A stretch of 13,094 bases of DNA from CANRPC01 sp964456095 (GCA_964456095.1 CAYVZF010000040.1:1-13094), one strand, 5' to 3'. Shown: positions 1 to 7,640, numbered from the stretch's first letter. Notes: generated by a model not told the origin, from the letters alone. Numbers and translations: made by a program.

Positions 1-55
1 ATTTTTTTTGCTTTATGTCTCTTAATGTTAAATATTTGAAATAATATTTTGAATA

Positions 56-76
56 ATTAATCTTATAAAGATTAAT
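56..76. repeat. AT-rich inverted repeat, 9-bp arms
   Basis: ATTAATCTT (56-64) is the exact reverse complement of AAGATTAAT (68-76), with three bases between. It lies about 50 bases upstream of the first promoter. It has no T-tract on either side, so it is not a standard terminator; an operator is possible. In such AT-rich DNA a chance origin cannot be excluded. Confidence 0.35.
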
Positions 77-100
77 AAAAAGTGTTTTACACTATTTTTT
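77..100 (+). terminator. Possible weak terminator of an upstream transcript
   Basis: AGTGT (81-85) pairs with ACACT (89-93) around a TTT loop. Four As precede the stem, and one base after it comes a run of six Ts (95-100). The stem is short and poor in G+C, so this is a weak call. It could end a transcript entering from left of the window, or act as a small palindromic operator just upstream of the promoter at 123-132. Confidence 0.3.
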
Positions 101-122
101 CTTTCCTTTATTTCTTTATTTA

Positions 123-132
123 GTGCTATAAT
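123..132 (+). promoter_or_regulatory. Extended -10 promoter of the flippase-GT-recX-yhaM operon
   Basis: A perfect TATAAT (127-132) is preceded by TGC (124-126), giving an extended -10. No good -35 box stands 16-18 bases upstream, which an extended -10 tolerates. The predicted transcript start is near 139, just ahead of GGTGA at 139-143. The box overlaps an in-frame ATG at 131, which argues that translation starts at the later ATG (149). Confidence 0.7.
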
Positions 133-148
133 GATAACGGTGATTATT

Positions 149-1516
149 ATGTCGAAACAAGTTAAAAAGTACATTTTATATATTGCTCTTCTTGTTATTG
201 TTTCTGGTATTGCAATTTTTACATTACTTAAAGATAATCCTATTGCAATATTTAACAATATTTTAAGCGCAGATAAAAAATATTTACTAGTTGGTTTTGC
301 ACTTGTGCTTATTTCTTATTTTCTTAATGGCTTATTTTTAATGGCTTTAACAAGAATTTATAATAAAAAGTATAAATTAATGCCAGGAGTTGCTAATCAT
401 TTAATTGGTACTTTTTTCTCTGCAATTACACCATCATCAACGGGTGGTCAATTTGTTCAAGCATATACATTTACAAAACAAGGCGTTTCTATTGAACATG
501 GTGCTTCAATCCTTTATATGGCATTTATTATTAGACAAACAATATCTATCATATTTAGTATTTTGACTTTGAGTTTTAGATATAATGAAATGGCTGCGAT
601 GACAGATACATTAACTTTGTTTGGCTTTGATTTTAATATTATCTATATTTCACTTTTAGGGTTTACTATTAATACAATTGTTTTACTTGGATTATTTTTC
701 TTAGCTTTCTCTAAAAAAATCCATTATATTGTTGTTCATGGTGGCATTAATTTATTAAGAAAATTACATATTTTTAAAAAAGAAAAAGCTGATAAAACTA
801 AAAAGAAAATTGATGATAGTCTTGCAGTTTTTAGAGTTGAATTAAAAAGACTTTTAACTAACTGGAAGTCTTTATTGATTAGCTTAGTAATTGTTTTTTT
901 AGATGTAATAGTATCAAATTCATATCCATATGTTATGGCTCAAGCTGTAGGTGTTAATTTAGAAGGTAAAACAATTATAGATGGAATATGTATGGCAAAT
1001 TTTGTTTCATTAATTACAACAATGATTCCAATTCCAGGTGCAGCTGGTGGGGCAGAACTTGTTTTCCAAGTTATGTTCAATGGCTTTATTGGTGATGTAA
1101 GTAATAATGAATTGCAATCAATAAATTTATTATGGAGATTTTTCACATTCTATTTAAATTTAATAATTGGATTCTTTGTTTTCATTTTCTATCGCGGATC
1201 GCCAAAAACAGAAGTTGTAGAAAATAATATGGAAAATATTAAGGATATGAATGTTGAAATTCATTCATTAACTGAAGAAATTGACTTGAATACTATATAT
1301 GAAAATGATGCGATTAAAAGAAAGAATTTTAGTAAAAAAATTAAATTTTTAAAAAAAGATAAAAATGTTACAAATAAAAATACAACAGATAAAAATGATG
1401 TCAAATTAAATGTTGAAGTTAGAATAGATAATTTAAAAAGTGAATTACAAAATCATTTACATGAAAATGAAAAAGATTATGAAGAATCTATTGATGTTGA
1501 AAGAGGGAATAATTAA
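149..1516 (+). CDS. LPG-synthase-TM / UPF0104 flippase-like membrane protein with charged C-terminal tail
   Basis: Polytopic membrane protein of 455 residues in the family that includes the transmembrane flippase domain of MprF. Hydrophobic spans can be seen around residues 8-27, 45-67, 84-106, 118-142, 161-187, 240-262, 275-296 and 327-348. Two family hallmarks are present: SAITPSSTGGQ (91-101) and PIPGAAGGAE (294-303). Residues 349-455 form a 107-residue Lys/Asn/Glu-rich hydrophilic tail, probably cytoplasmic, that ordinary members lack. I start at ATG 149 because GGTGA sits 5 bases upstream; the in-frame ATG at 131 lies inside the -10 box. The next gene, a glycolipid-type glycosyltransferase, overlaps the stop by one base (TAATG). 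This suggests the pair makes and moves a glycolipid across the membrane, but that role is inferred. There is no MprF synthetase domain, so lysyl-PG synthesis is unlikely. Confidence 0.85.
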   Translation: MSKQVKKYILYIALLVIVSGIAIFTLLKDNPIAIFNNILSADKKYLLVGFALVLISYFLNGLFLMALTRIYNKKYKLMPGVANHLIGTFFSAITPSSTGGQFVQAYTFTKQGVSIEHGASILYMAFIIRQTISIIFSILTLSFRYNEMAAMTDTLTLFGFDFNIIYISLLGFTINTIVLLGLFFLAFSKKIHYIVVHGGINLLRKLHIFKKEKADKTKKKIDDSLAVFRVELKRLLTNWKSLLISLVIVFLDVIVSNSYPYVMAQAVGVNLEGKTIIDGICMANFVSLITTMIPIPGAAGGAELVFQVMFNGFIGDVSNNELQSINLLWRFFTFYLNLIIGFFVFIFYRGSPKTEVVENNMENIKDMNVEIHSLTEEIDLNTIYENDAIKRKNFSKKIKFLKKDKNVTNKNTTDKNDVKLNVEVRIDNLKSELQNHLHENEKDYEESIDVERGNN

Positions 1517-2688
1517 TGCGAATTGGTTTATTTGTAGATGCGTATATTCCAGAAATTAATGGAGTAGTCACTGCAACAAAAACATTATCAGATGCTTTAA
1601 TTGCACAAGGAGAGGAAGTCTTTGTTATAACTACAAATCCTTTTAGTGATGATATTATTGTTGAAAATAATGTTGTAAGAATACCAGGTATTGAATTAAA
1701 AAAACTTTATGGTTATAGAGTTGCGAATCCTTATTCTAAAAAAGCAGAAAAAATTGTTAAAAGTCTTAATTTACAAGTTATACATGTTCAAACTGAATTA
1801 TCTATTGGTATCTTTGGTAGATTGTTTGCAAAAAAATATGATATACCTCTAGTTTATACATACCATACTATGTATTATGACTACACATACTATTTCTCAC
1901 ATGGAGTCTTTGATCCCGTAGTAAAAGGAATTGTAAAAAAAGGGTCTAAATGGTTAGCGTCTTTATCTACAGAATTTGTTACTACATCAATTAAAACAAA
2001 AAATGCTTTAAGATCATATCAAATAAGTCAATATATTAATGTAATTCCTAATGGAATTAATTTAAAACAATTTGATAAATCTCAATTTAATAAAGAAGAT
2101 TTTATTAAATATAGAAAAGAAAATGGATTAGAAGGTAAGTATTTGTTATTATCTGTTGGAAGAATCGCAAAAGAAAAATCATTAGATATGTGTATTAGAC
2201 AATTTGCTAAATATGTCAATGAAACTCATGATGATAATATTGCTTTCTTAATAGTAGGTGATGGTCCTCAAAAAGAGGAATGTGAAAGATTATCAATAGA
2301 ACTTGGTATGTTAGGTAAAATTAGATTTATTGGTAAAGTTTTACATGAAGAAACACCATTTTATTATGCTTTGTGTGATTTATATATATCAGCATCTACT
2401 TCCGAAACACAAGGTTTGACGTTTATTGAAGCTCAAGCATCTGGATTACCTGTTATATGTCATTATGATGATAATTTAAATGATGTTATTATTGATAATA
2501 AAACTGGTTTCTTCTTTTATTCTGAAAATGAATGCTTTGATAAATTGAATTATGTCATTCACTTATCATCTGAAACTAGAGAAGAAATAATTAATAATGC
2601 ATATGAAAATATAAAAAAATATTCTGTTGAAAAGTTTAGTAATTCTATGAAAGAGGTGTATTATCGTGCCATCAGGAAACGTTGGTAG
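1516..2688 (+). CDS. GT4 glycosyltransferase, probable 1,2-diacylglycerol 3-glucosyltransferase
   Basis: Retaining GT-B glycosyltransferase of 390 residues, close to the usual family length. The N-terminal domain opens with a pattern typical of membrane-glycolipid enzymes (IGLFVDAYIPEINGVVT, 3-19) and carries the YHTMYYDYTYY signature (116-126) seen in diacylglycerol glucosyltransferases. The C-terminal donor domain has VGRIAKEKS (214-222) with the phosphate-binding Arg/Lys, and an E-x7-E motif (Glu297 and Glu305) for the nucleotide sugar. There is no signal peptide; it should act at the inner membrane face, moving a sugar (probably glucose from UDP-glucose) onto diacylglycerol, as in glycolipid or lipoteichoic-acid anchor synthesis. 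AGAGGG (1502-1507) lies 8 bases before the ATG. The start overlaps the stop of the flippase-like gene, so the two are translationally coupled. Sugar and acceptor cannot be read from sequence alone; another GT4 specificity is possible. Confidence 0.85.
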   Translation: MRIGLFVDAYIPEINGVVTATKTLSDALIAQGEEVFVITTNPFSDDIIVENNVVRIPGIELKKLYGYRVANPYSKKAEKIVKSLNLQVIHVQTELSIGIFGRLFAKKYDIPLVYTYHTMYYDYTYYFSHGVFDPVVKGIVKKGSKWLASLSTEFVTTSIKTKNALRSYQISQYINVIPNGINLKQFDKSQFNKEDFIKYRKENGLEGKYLLLSVGRIAKEKSLDMCIRQFAKYVNETHDDNIAFLIVGDGPQKEECERLSIELGMLGKIRFIGKVLHEETPFYYALCDLYISASTSETQGLTFIEAQASGLPVICHYDDNLNDVIIDNKTGFFFYSENECFDKLNYVIHLSSETREEIINNAYENIKKYSVEKFSNSMKEVYYRAIRKRW

Positions 2689-3421
2689 AATTATTAGTGT
2701 TGTTAAGAACAAAAGTAACGTAGTTGTTAGTTTTGATATATTTGATAGTTTAATTCTTGATTTTGATACATATACTAACGATTTTTATTACGTTGATAAG
2801 TGTATATCAAAGAAGGAATATGATAAGTTATTAATAGAAATTAGCGATAAAAAATATTTAAATTATGCTTGTTCTATTTGCTTGAAGAATTCATATACTA
2901 AGAAAGAATTAGTTGATAAACTTAAAACTAAAGGCGCGGATATTAAAGCAATTGATAGAATTGTTATTAAAATTAAAGATTTGGGATTAATTGATGATAA
3001 GAAGTATGTTCTAGAGTTTAAATCGTATCATGATAGCAAATGCGATGGTAAACTTAAAATAATTAGATTATTAAAAGAAAAAGGAATATCAGACTCTTTG
3101 ATTAATGATTTAAAGTTTGATTATGATTATGAATTAGAAAAAGCAAAAAAAATAACACCTTCTTTAATATGTAAATATAAGAATAAATCAAATGCGAAAA
3201 TAAAAGAATCTATAATATCTTCATTAATAAGAAGAGGGTTTACTTATGATATTGCAATTATTTGTTCAAATTTAATAAATTGTGATGAAGATGAAGAAGA
3301 AAAGATAAAAAAGTTGATAATATCATATGAAAATAAAAGTTATCAAAAAGATGTAATATTTAACAAACTTATGTCTAAAGGATTTAAGTATGATTTAATA
3401 AAAAAAGTGATGAAGGAGTAA
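2666..3421 (+). CDS. recX: RecX regulatory protein (RecA modulator)
   Basis: Predicted 251-residue RecX, which binds RecA filaments and modulates recombination and the SOS response. Bacillus RecX is of similar length. The N-terminal 60 residues are poorly conserved; the helical core follows, with YACSICLKNSYTKKELVDKL (67-86) and LIDDKKYVLEFKSYHDS (108-124) matching the first and second three-helix repeats, then two more diverged helical repeats to the end. The start is GTG, chosen because AGAGGTG (2652-2658) sits 7 bases upstream. The reading frame overlaps the end of the glycosyltransferase gene by 23 bases in another frame, so its translation is likely coupled. Its place in an envelope-lipid operon is odd, but recX is often found apart from recA in Firmicutes. 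Codon use matches the neighbours. Confidence 0.85.
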   Translation: MPSGNVGRIISVVKNKSNVVVSFDIFDSLILDFDTYTNDFYYVDKCISKKEYDKLLIEISDKKYLNYACSICLKNSYTKKELVDKLKTKGADIKAIDRIVIKIKDLGLIDDKKYVLEFKSYHDSKCDGKLKIIRLLKEKGISDSLINDLKFDYDYELEKAKKITPSLICKYKNKSNAKIKESIISSLIRRGFTYDIAIICSNLINCDEDEEEKIKKLIISYENKSYQKDVIFNKLMSKGFKYDLIKKVMKE

Positions 3422-3425
3422 GTGG

Positions 3426-4373
3426 ATGGAAATGTTTATTAATGAATTGCAAGATGGAATGCGTTTTGAAGGAGATTTATTAGTTATTAATGTTACACGT
3501 GGTGTAACAAATAGTAAGAATTCCTCAGCACCATATTTATCAATTACTTTACAAGATAAAACTGGTTCAATTGAAGCAAAAAAATGGGCTTGTGTTGAAA
3601 GTGATTATGATATTTGTGTTATAGGTAAGGTCATACATGTAGTAGGGGATGTATATAAATATAATGCGACTAATTCATTTCAAATTAGAGTATTATCAGT
3701 AGAACCATGCGATCAAAAGGATATTGATTATACAAGATTTAGTATTGAATCACCTATTCCTCAAGAAGAGTTGTTAAAAAAATTTAATAGATATCTTTAT
3801 TCTATTCAAAATGAGGATTGTAAAAAAATAATTAAATATATACTTGATAGGCATTATGATTCATTTATTTCATATCCTGCTGCAGTTAGAAATCATCATG
3901 AATTTTCTTCTGGATTATTATATCATACTTGTTCTATGCTTGATTTGGCTTCTGCAATTCAAAATATTTATAGAGATATTGATAGAGATTTACTTTTATC
4001 GGGGGTTATTTTGCATGACATTGGTAAAACTTTAGAACTATCAGGTCCTGTTGCTACTAAGTATACACTTGAAGGAAAGCTAATAGGACATATATCTATT
4101 ATGGTTTCTGAAATAAGATTAGTTGCGGAAATTCATAATATTCATTCGGAAATTCCTTTATTATTAGAACATATGATTTTATCTCATCATGGTGTACCAG
4201 AGTTTGGTTCTCCTGTACCACCTCTTACAAAAGAAGCGTTTGTATTACATGCAGTTGATGATATAGATGCTAAAATGATTATGATTAATAAAGCTTTAGA
4301 CGGAGTGAAAGTTGGTGAATTTTCATCTAGAGTAATGGGCTTAGATAATAGGGCTTTTTATAAACATAAATAA
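3426..4373 (+). CDS. yhaM: YhaM-family 3'-5' exoribonuclease (OB fold + HD domain)
   Basis: Cytoplasmic 315-residue nuclease, nearly the length of Bacillus YhaM. An OB-fold nucleic-acid-binding domain spans about residues 13-95 (EGDLLVINVTRG, then SITLQDKTGSIEAKKW). A metal-dependent HD domain follows: H167 in GLLYHT, H197-D198 in HDIGKT, H222, H254-H255 in LSHHG, and D278-D279, the expected metal ligands. YhaM trims RNA (and some DNA) 3' ends with Mn2+ or Co2+. AAGGAG (3413-3418) is 7 bases before ATG 3426, while the second Met at 3432 is too far from it. The gene begins 4 bases after recX, as the last member of this operon; no clear terminator follows. YhaM near prsA and hit matches the layout of the Bacillus yha region. 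Confidence 0.92.
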   Translation: MEMFINELQDGMRFEGDLLVINVTRGVTNSKNSSAPYLSITLQDKTGSIEAKKWACVESDYDICVIGKVIHVVGDVYKYNATNSFQIRVLSVEPCDQKDIDYTRFSIESPIPQEELLKKFNRYLYSIQNEDCKKIIKYILDRHYDSFISYPAAVRNHHEFSSGLLYHTCSMLDLASAIQNIYRDIDRDLLLSGVILHDIGKTLELSGPVATKYTLEGKLIGHISIMVSEIRLVAEIHNIHSEIPLLLEHMILSHHGVPEFGSPVPPLTKEAFVLHAVDDIDAKMIMINKALDGVKVGEFSSRVMGLDNRAFYKHK

Positions 4374-4383
4374 TAAATTTATA

Positions 4384-4427
4384 TAAAATATGATTAGTAT
4401 TAAATTAGTAAACGCTTTCATATTTTA
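4384..4427. repeat. 10-bp inverted repeat flanking the cre site
   Basis: TAAAATATGA (4384-4393) is the exact reverse complement of TCATATTTTA (4418-4427), with 24 bases between. The right arm overlaps the last three bases of the cre. It has no G+C-rich stem or T-tract, so it does not look like a yhaM terminator. It could be a second operator arm pair, or chance in AT-rich DNA. Confidence 0.35.
4407..4420 (+). promoter_or_regulatory. Catabolite-responsive element (CcpA site) of adhE
   Basis: The 14 bases AGTAAACGCTTTCA match the cre consensus TGNAARCGNWWWCA at every position but the first. The site lies 13 bases upstream of the -35-like TTGACT, centred near -55 of the predicted transcript start. 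In Bacilli a cre upstream of the -35 (as at ackA and pta) is typically activating, so glucose may raise adhE expression; the direction of control is inferred. Confidence 0.7.
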
Positions 4428-4433
4428 CATATA

Positions 4434-4462
4434 TTGACTTTACTTATTATTTATAATAAATT
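4434..4462 (+). promoter_or_regulatory. Probable adhE promoter
   Basis: TTGACT (4434-4439; five of six to consensus) is followed after 17 bases by TAAATT (4457-4462; four of six). A perfect TATAAT (4452-4457) also lies here, but only 12 bases after TTGACT, too close to pair with it. The exact -10 is therefore uncertain. AATAAATTTATT (4455-4466) is a perfect palindrome over the -10 and could be a repressor site; it does not convincingly match a Rex operator. Confidence 0.5.
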
Positions 4463-4493
4463 TATTTTGGTAAAGATATTTTATTCCACTAAT

Positions 4494-4515
4494 AAAAACT
4501 TTATTTGAGGTTTTT
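4494..4515 (+). other. Leader hairpin just before the adhE ribosome binding site
   Basis: AAAAAC (4494-4499) pairs with GTTTTT (4510-4515), and the stem can extend inward through U-G, U-A and U-G pairs to an AUUU loop. It ends one base before the AAAGGAG (4517-4523) that serves adhE. It could affect translation or mRNA stability. The stem is weak, so a function is only a possibility. Confidence 0.3.
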
Positions 4516-4530
4516 GAAAGGAGAATTATT

Positions 4531-7158
4531 ATGGAAGAAAAAATAATTAGTGCAAAAGAAGAAGTTAATTCTTTAGTAGAAAAGGCTTTAGTTGCATTAA
4601 AAGAATTTCAAGGATTTAATCAAGAACAAATTGATTATATTGTAGCAAAGGTTTCTGTAGCTGCACTTGATAAACATGGTGATTTAGCTCGTGAAGCAAT
4701 CGAAGAAACAAAAAAAGGTGTATTTGAAGATAAAGCAACAAAAAATTTATTTGCTTGTGAATATGTTGTTAATAATATGAGACATCTTAAAACAGTTGGT
4801 ATTATTTCAGAAGATCCTATTTCAGGTATTACTGAAATCGCAGAGCCTGTTGGTGTTGTTGCAGGTATTACTCCAGTAACTAATCCAACTTCAACAACTA
4901 TATTTAAATCTCTTATTTCATTAAAAACAAGAAATCCAATTATTTTTGCATTCCATCCTAATGCACAAAAATGTTCTGTATCTGCCGCAAAAATTGTTTA
5001 TGAAGCTGCGATAAAAGCGGGAGCTCCTAAAAATTGTATTCAATGGATTGAACATCCTTCAATGGATGCAACAACAGAACTTATGCATCATGATGGAGTA
5101 GCAACAATATTAGCAACAGGCGGAAATGCTATGGTTAAAGCAGCATATTCTTGTGGTAAACCAGCATTAGGTGTTGGCGCAGGTAATGTTCCAGCTTATA
5201 TGGAAAAATCTTGTGATATTAAACAAGCTGTTAATGATATCGTATTATCTAAAGGATTTGATAATGGTATGATTTGTGCTTCTGAACAAGCTGTTATTAT
5301 TGATAAAGATATTTATAAAGAAGCTATAAAAGAATTTGAAAGTTATGGTGTATATTTTGTAAATGATGAAGAGAAAAAGAAATTAGAAAGATTACTATTT
5401 GGTGTTGAAGCATATTCAAAAGATGTAAATAATGCAAAATTAAATCCTTCTATAGTTGGACAAAGTGCTGTTTCTATTGCTTCTCTTGCTGGAATTGAAG
5501 TTCCTTCAAGAACTGTCATTTTAGCGGCAACTTGTAAAGAAGTAGGTCCAAATGAACCATTATCAAGAGAAAAACTATCACCAGTTTTAGCTTTCTTTAA
5601 AGTTAAAGATAGTGATGAAGGAATTAAAAAAGCATGTGAAATGGTTCACTTTAATGGATTAGGTCATAGTGCTGCGATTCATACTAAAGATAGTGAATTA
5701 GTTAAAGTATTCGGCGATAAAGTTGAAGCAATCCGTATTATATGGAATTCTCCTTCTACATTTGGTGGAATAGGTAATGTTTATAATTCATTCTTACCTT
5801 CATTAACATTAGGATGTGGTAGTTATGGACATAACTCAACATCAGATAATGTCAGCGCGATTAATTTATTAAATATTAAACGTATAGGAAAGAGGAAGAA
5901 TAATATGCAATGGTTTAAAGTTCCTTCAAAGATTTACTTTGAAAGAAATTCAATAGAGTATTTAAGACAAATACGTGAAATGGAAAGAGTATTTATTGTA
6001 ACCGATCGTTCAATGGTTGATTTAGGATTTGTTCAAAAAATTACTGATCAATTAAATTTAAGAAGAAATAAAGTTTCTGTTCAATTATTCTGTGATGTTG
6101 AACCAGATCCATCTGTTGAAACAGTTAAAGCTGGTTATGAATTAATGAAATCATTTAATCCTGATACAATTATTGCTCTTGGTGGCGGTAGTTCAATGGA
6201 TGCCGCGAAAGGTATGTGGTTATTCTATGAAAATCCAGATGTTAATTTCGATGATTTAAAACAAAAATTCATGGATATTAGAAAAAGAGCATTCCGTTAT
6301 CCAGAATTAGGTAAAAAATCTAAATTAATTTGTATTCCTACAACATCAGGTACTGGTAGTGAAGTTACTCCATTTGCAGTTATTACTGATAAAAAAGAAC
6401 ATAAAAAGTATCCTTTAACCGATTACTCTTTGACTCCAACAATTGCAATTATTGATCCTATATTTACAGATTCACTTCCAAGAAGTATTACTGCAGATAC
6501 TGGACTTGATGTATTAACTCACGCGATTGAAGCATATGTATCAACACTTGCTAATGATTTTACTGATGGTTTATGTTTACAAGCTATTAAGTTAGTATTT
6601 GAAAACTTAAGAAGATCTTGTAATAATGGTAAAAATGACCCAGAAGCAAGAGAAAAAATGCATAATGCATCTTGTATTGCAGGTATGGCTTTTGCTAACT
6701 CTTTCTTAGGTATAACTCACTCAATGGCTCATAAAATTGGTGGAGAATTCCATGTACCTCATGGTAGAGCAAATGCAATATTATTACCACATGTAATTAG
6801 ATATAATGGTACTAAACCAACAAAACCTGGTGTATGGCCAAAATATAATTACTATAAAGCAGATGTTAAATATCAAGATATCGCACGTTATTTAGGATTA
6901 AAAGCATCTACTCCTGAAGAAGCAGTTGAATCACTTGCTAATGCTGTTACTGAACTTGCTATTGACTGTGGTGAACAAATGTCATTTAAAGCTCAAGGAA
7001 TCGATGAAAAAGAATATATGGATAATGTTGAAAAAATCGCTTACTTAGCATTTGAAGACCAATGTTCTCCTGCTAACCCAAGACTTGCGGTAGTTGAAGA
7101 TATGAAACAAATCTTGATTGATGCATATTATGGTCCTGAAAAAACTTTTAAAAGATAA
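4531..7158 (+). CDS. adhE: Bifunctional acetaldehyde-CoA / alcohol dehydrogenase
   Basis: Full-length 875-residue AdhE, reducing acetyl-CoA to acetaldehyde and then ethanol with two NADH; a fermentation enzyme that forms filamentous spirosomes. The N-terminal aldehyde dehydrogenase domain (about 1-448) has the catalytic Cys249 in GFDNGMICASEQ. A Lys/Arg-rich linker (450-458) leads to the Fe-dependent alcohol dehydrogenase domain, with the nucleotide-binding GGGSSMDAAK (551-560). Its iron ligands D660, H664, H730 and H744 are each seven residues on from those of the E. coli enzyme, so both sites look intact. AAAGGAG (4517-4523) is 7 bases before the ATG. The gene is transcribed alone, behind a cre and its own promoter, and ends at a strong terminator. 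A second good ribosome-binding-like site lies inside the linker (5891-5907). Confidence 0.98.
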   Translation: MEEKIISAKEEVNSLVEKALVALKEFQGFNQEQIDYIVAKVSVAALDKHGDLAREAIEETKKGVFEDKATKNLFACEYVVNNMRHLKTVGIISEDPISGITEIAEPVGVVAGITPVTNPTSTTIFKSLISLKTRNPIIFAFHPNAQKCSVSAAKIVYEAAIKAGAPKNCIQWIEHPSMDATTELMHHDGVATILATGGNAMVKAAYSCGKPALGVGAGNVPAYMEKSCDIKQAVNDIVLSKGFDNGMICASEQAVIIDKDIYKEAIKEFESYGVYFVNDEEKKKLERLLFGVEAYSKDVNNAKLNPSIVGQSAVSIASLAGIEVPSRTVILAATCKEVGPNEPLSREKLSPVLAFFKVKDSDEGIKKACEMVHFNGLGHSAAIHTKDSELVKVFGDKVEAIRIIWNSPSTFGGIGNVYNSFLPSLTLGCGSYGHNSTSDNVSAINLLNIKRIGKRKNNMQWFKVPSKIYFERNSIEYLRQIREMERVFIVTDRSMVDLGFVQKITDQLNLRRNKVSVQLFCDVEPDPSVETVKAGYELMKSFNPDTIIALGGGSSMDAAKGMWLFYENPDVNFDDLKQKFMDIRKRAFRYPELGKKSKLICIPTTSGTGSEVTPFAVITDKKEHKKYPLTDYSLTPTIAIIDPIFTDSLPRSITADTGLDVLTHAIEAYVSTLANDFTDGLCLQAIKLVFENLRRSCNNGKNDPEAREKMHNASCIAGMAFANSFLGITHSMAHKIGGEFHVPHGRANAILLPHVIRYNGTKPTKPGVWPKYNYYKADVKYQDIARYLGLKASTPEEAVESLANAVTELAIDCGEQMSFKAQGIDEKEYMDNVEKIAYLAFEDQCSPANPRLAVVEDMKQILIDAYYGPEKTFKR
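5891..5907 (+). other. Possible internal translation start within adhE
   Basis: AGAGGA (5891-5896) stands 8 bases before ATG 5905-5907, in frame, which is Met459 of AdhE. It lies exactly at the boundary between the aldehyde and alcohol dehydrogenase domains. Starting there would give a free 417-residue Fe-alcohol dehydrogenase. The Lys/Arg-rich linker codons could produce an AG-rich stretch by chance, so this is only a candidate. Confidence 0.3.
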
Positions 7159-7174
7159 TATTTGTAAAAAATAA

Positions 7175-7220
7175 TAAAAAAAAGAATGACTCAATATTTT
7201 GAAAGTCATTCTTTTTTTTA
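7175..7220. terminator. Bidirectional Rho-independent terminator between adhE and hit
   Basis: A perfect 17-bp stem (7175-7191 with 7204-7220) surrounds a 12-base loop. Its core is GAATGACT / AGTCATTC. Eight As precede the core and eight Ts follow it, so either strand gives a hairpin with a U-tract. It serves adhE on the plus strand and hit on the minus strand, and overlaps the hit stop codon (7218-7220). Confidence 0.92.
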
Positions 7221-7640
7221 TAATTCTTCTTTAATGTTTCTAGCAATATCTGGTAGATTTATTTTTTCTATTGCTTTTGGAGTAAATTCTAATTTAACAT
7301 TATCATCAACTGAGTAACGTGGAATTACATGAATATGGAAATGCATAATAGTTTGTCCTGCAATTTTATTTGTATTAACAAGAATGTTTACACCTTTAGC
7401 ACCAAGACCAGAAACTAATGCTTGAGATATTTTTTGAGCAACTGCAAAAGTTTTTCCTAATAGATCTTTTGGAACGTATAAGAAATTATCATAATGTTCT
7501 TTAGGAATAACAAGTGTATGTCCAATTGTTGTTTGTGATATATCTAAAAATGCCAAAACATCTTCATCTTCATATACTTTAGAACATGGTATCTCTCCTC
7601 TTAATATCTTACAAAATAAGCAATTATCTACAGTTTTCAT
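7218..7640 (-). CDS. hit: HIT-family nucleotide-binding protein
   Basis: A 140-residue Hint-branch histidine-triad protein, a cytoplasmic nucleoside phosphoramidase or hydrolase acting on AMP-linked substrates; the natural substrate is not known. The triad HFHIHVIPR (100-108) supplies H100, H102 (the expected nucleophile) and H104. H49 in VIPKEHYDN and the NTNKIAGQTIMH stretch (89-100) complete the nucleotide pocket. CLFCKI (7-12) is the usual N-terminal Cys-x2-Cys, a possible zinc site together with H49. AGAAGGG lies 5 bases before the ATG. The gene has its own extended -10 promoter and shares a terminator with convergent adhE. Its closeness to a PrsA-like gene is as in Bacilli, where hit sits near prsA and ecs. 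Confidence 0.95.
   Translation of the reverse strand: MKTVDNCLFCKILRGEIPCSKVYEDEDVLAFLDISQTTIGHTLVIPKEHYDNFLYVPKDLLGKTFAVAQKISQALVSGLGAKGVNILVNTNKIAGQTIMHFHIHVIPRYSVDDNVKLEFTPKAIEKINLPDIARNIKEEL

Noticed and set aside
131..148. Upstream ATG of the flippase-like gene
   Set aside because: It lies within the TATAAT of the promoter and ahead of the predicted transcript start; ATG 149 has GGTGA at the right distance.
28..258. 76-codon minus-strand open frame
   Set aside because: Overlaps the promoter and 5' end of the flippase-like gene on the other strand, has no ribosome binding site that I can see and resembles no family.
940..1146. 68-codon minus-strand open frame inside the flippase-like gene
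   Set aside because: Antisense shadow of a well-supported coding region.
3844..4035. 63-codon plus-strand open frame inside yhaM
   Set aside because: Out-of-frame shadow of the conserved HD domain region.
4452..4457. Perfect TATAAT as the adhE -10 paired with TTGACT
   Set aside because: The spacer is only 12 bases, too short for a sigma-70-type promoter; kept only as an ambiguity in the promoter entry.
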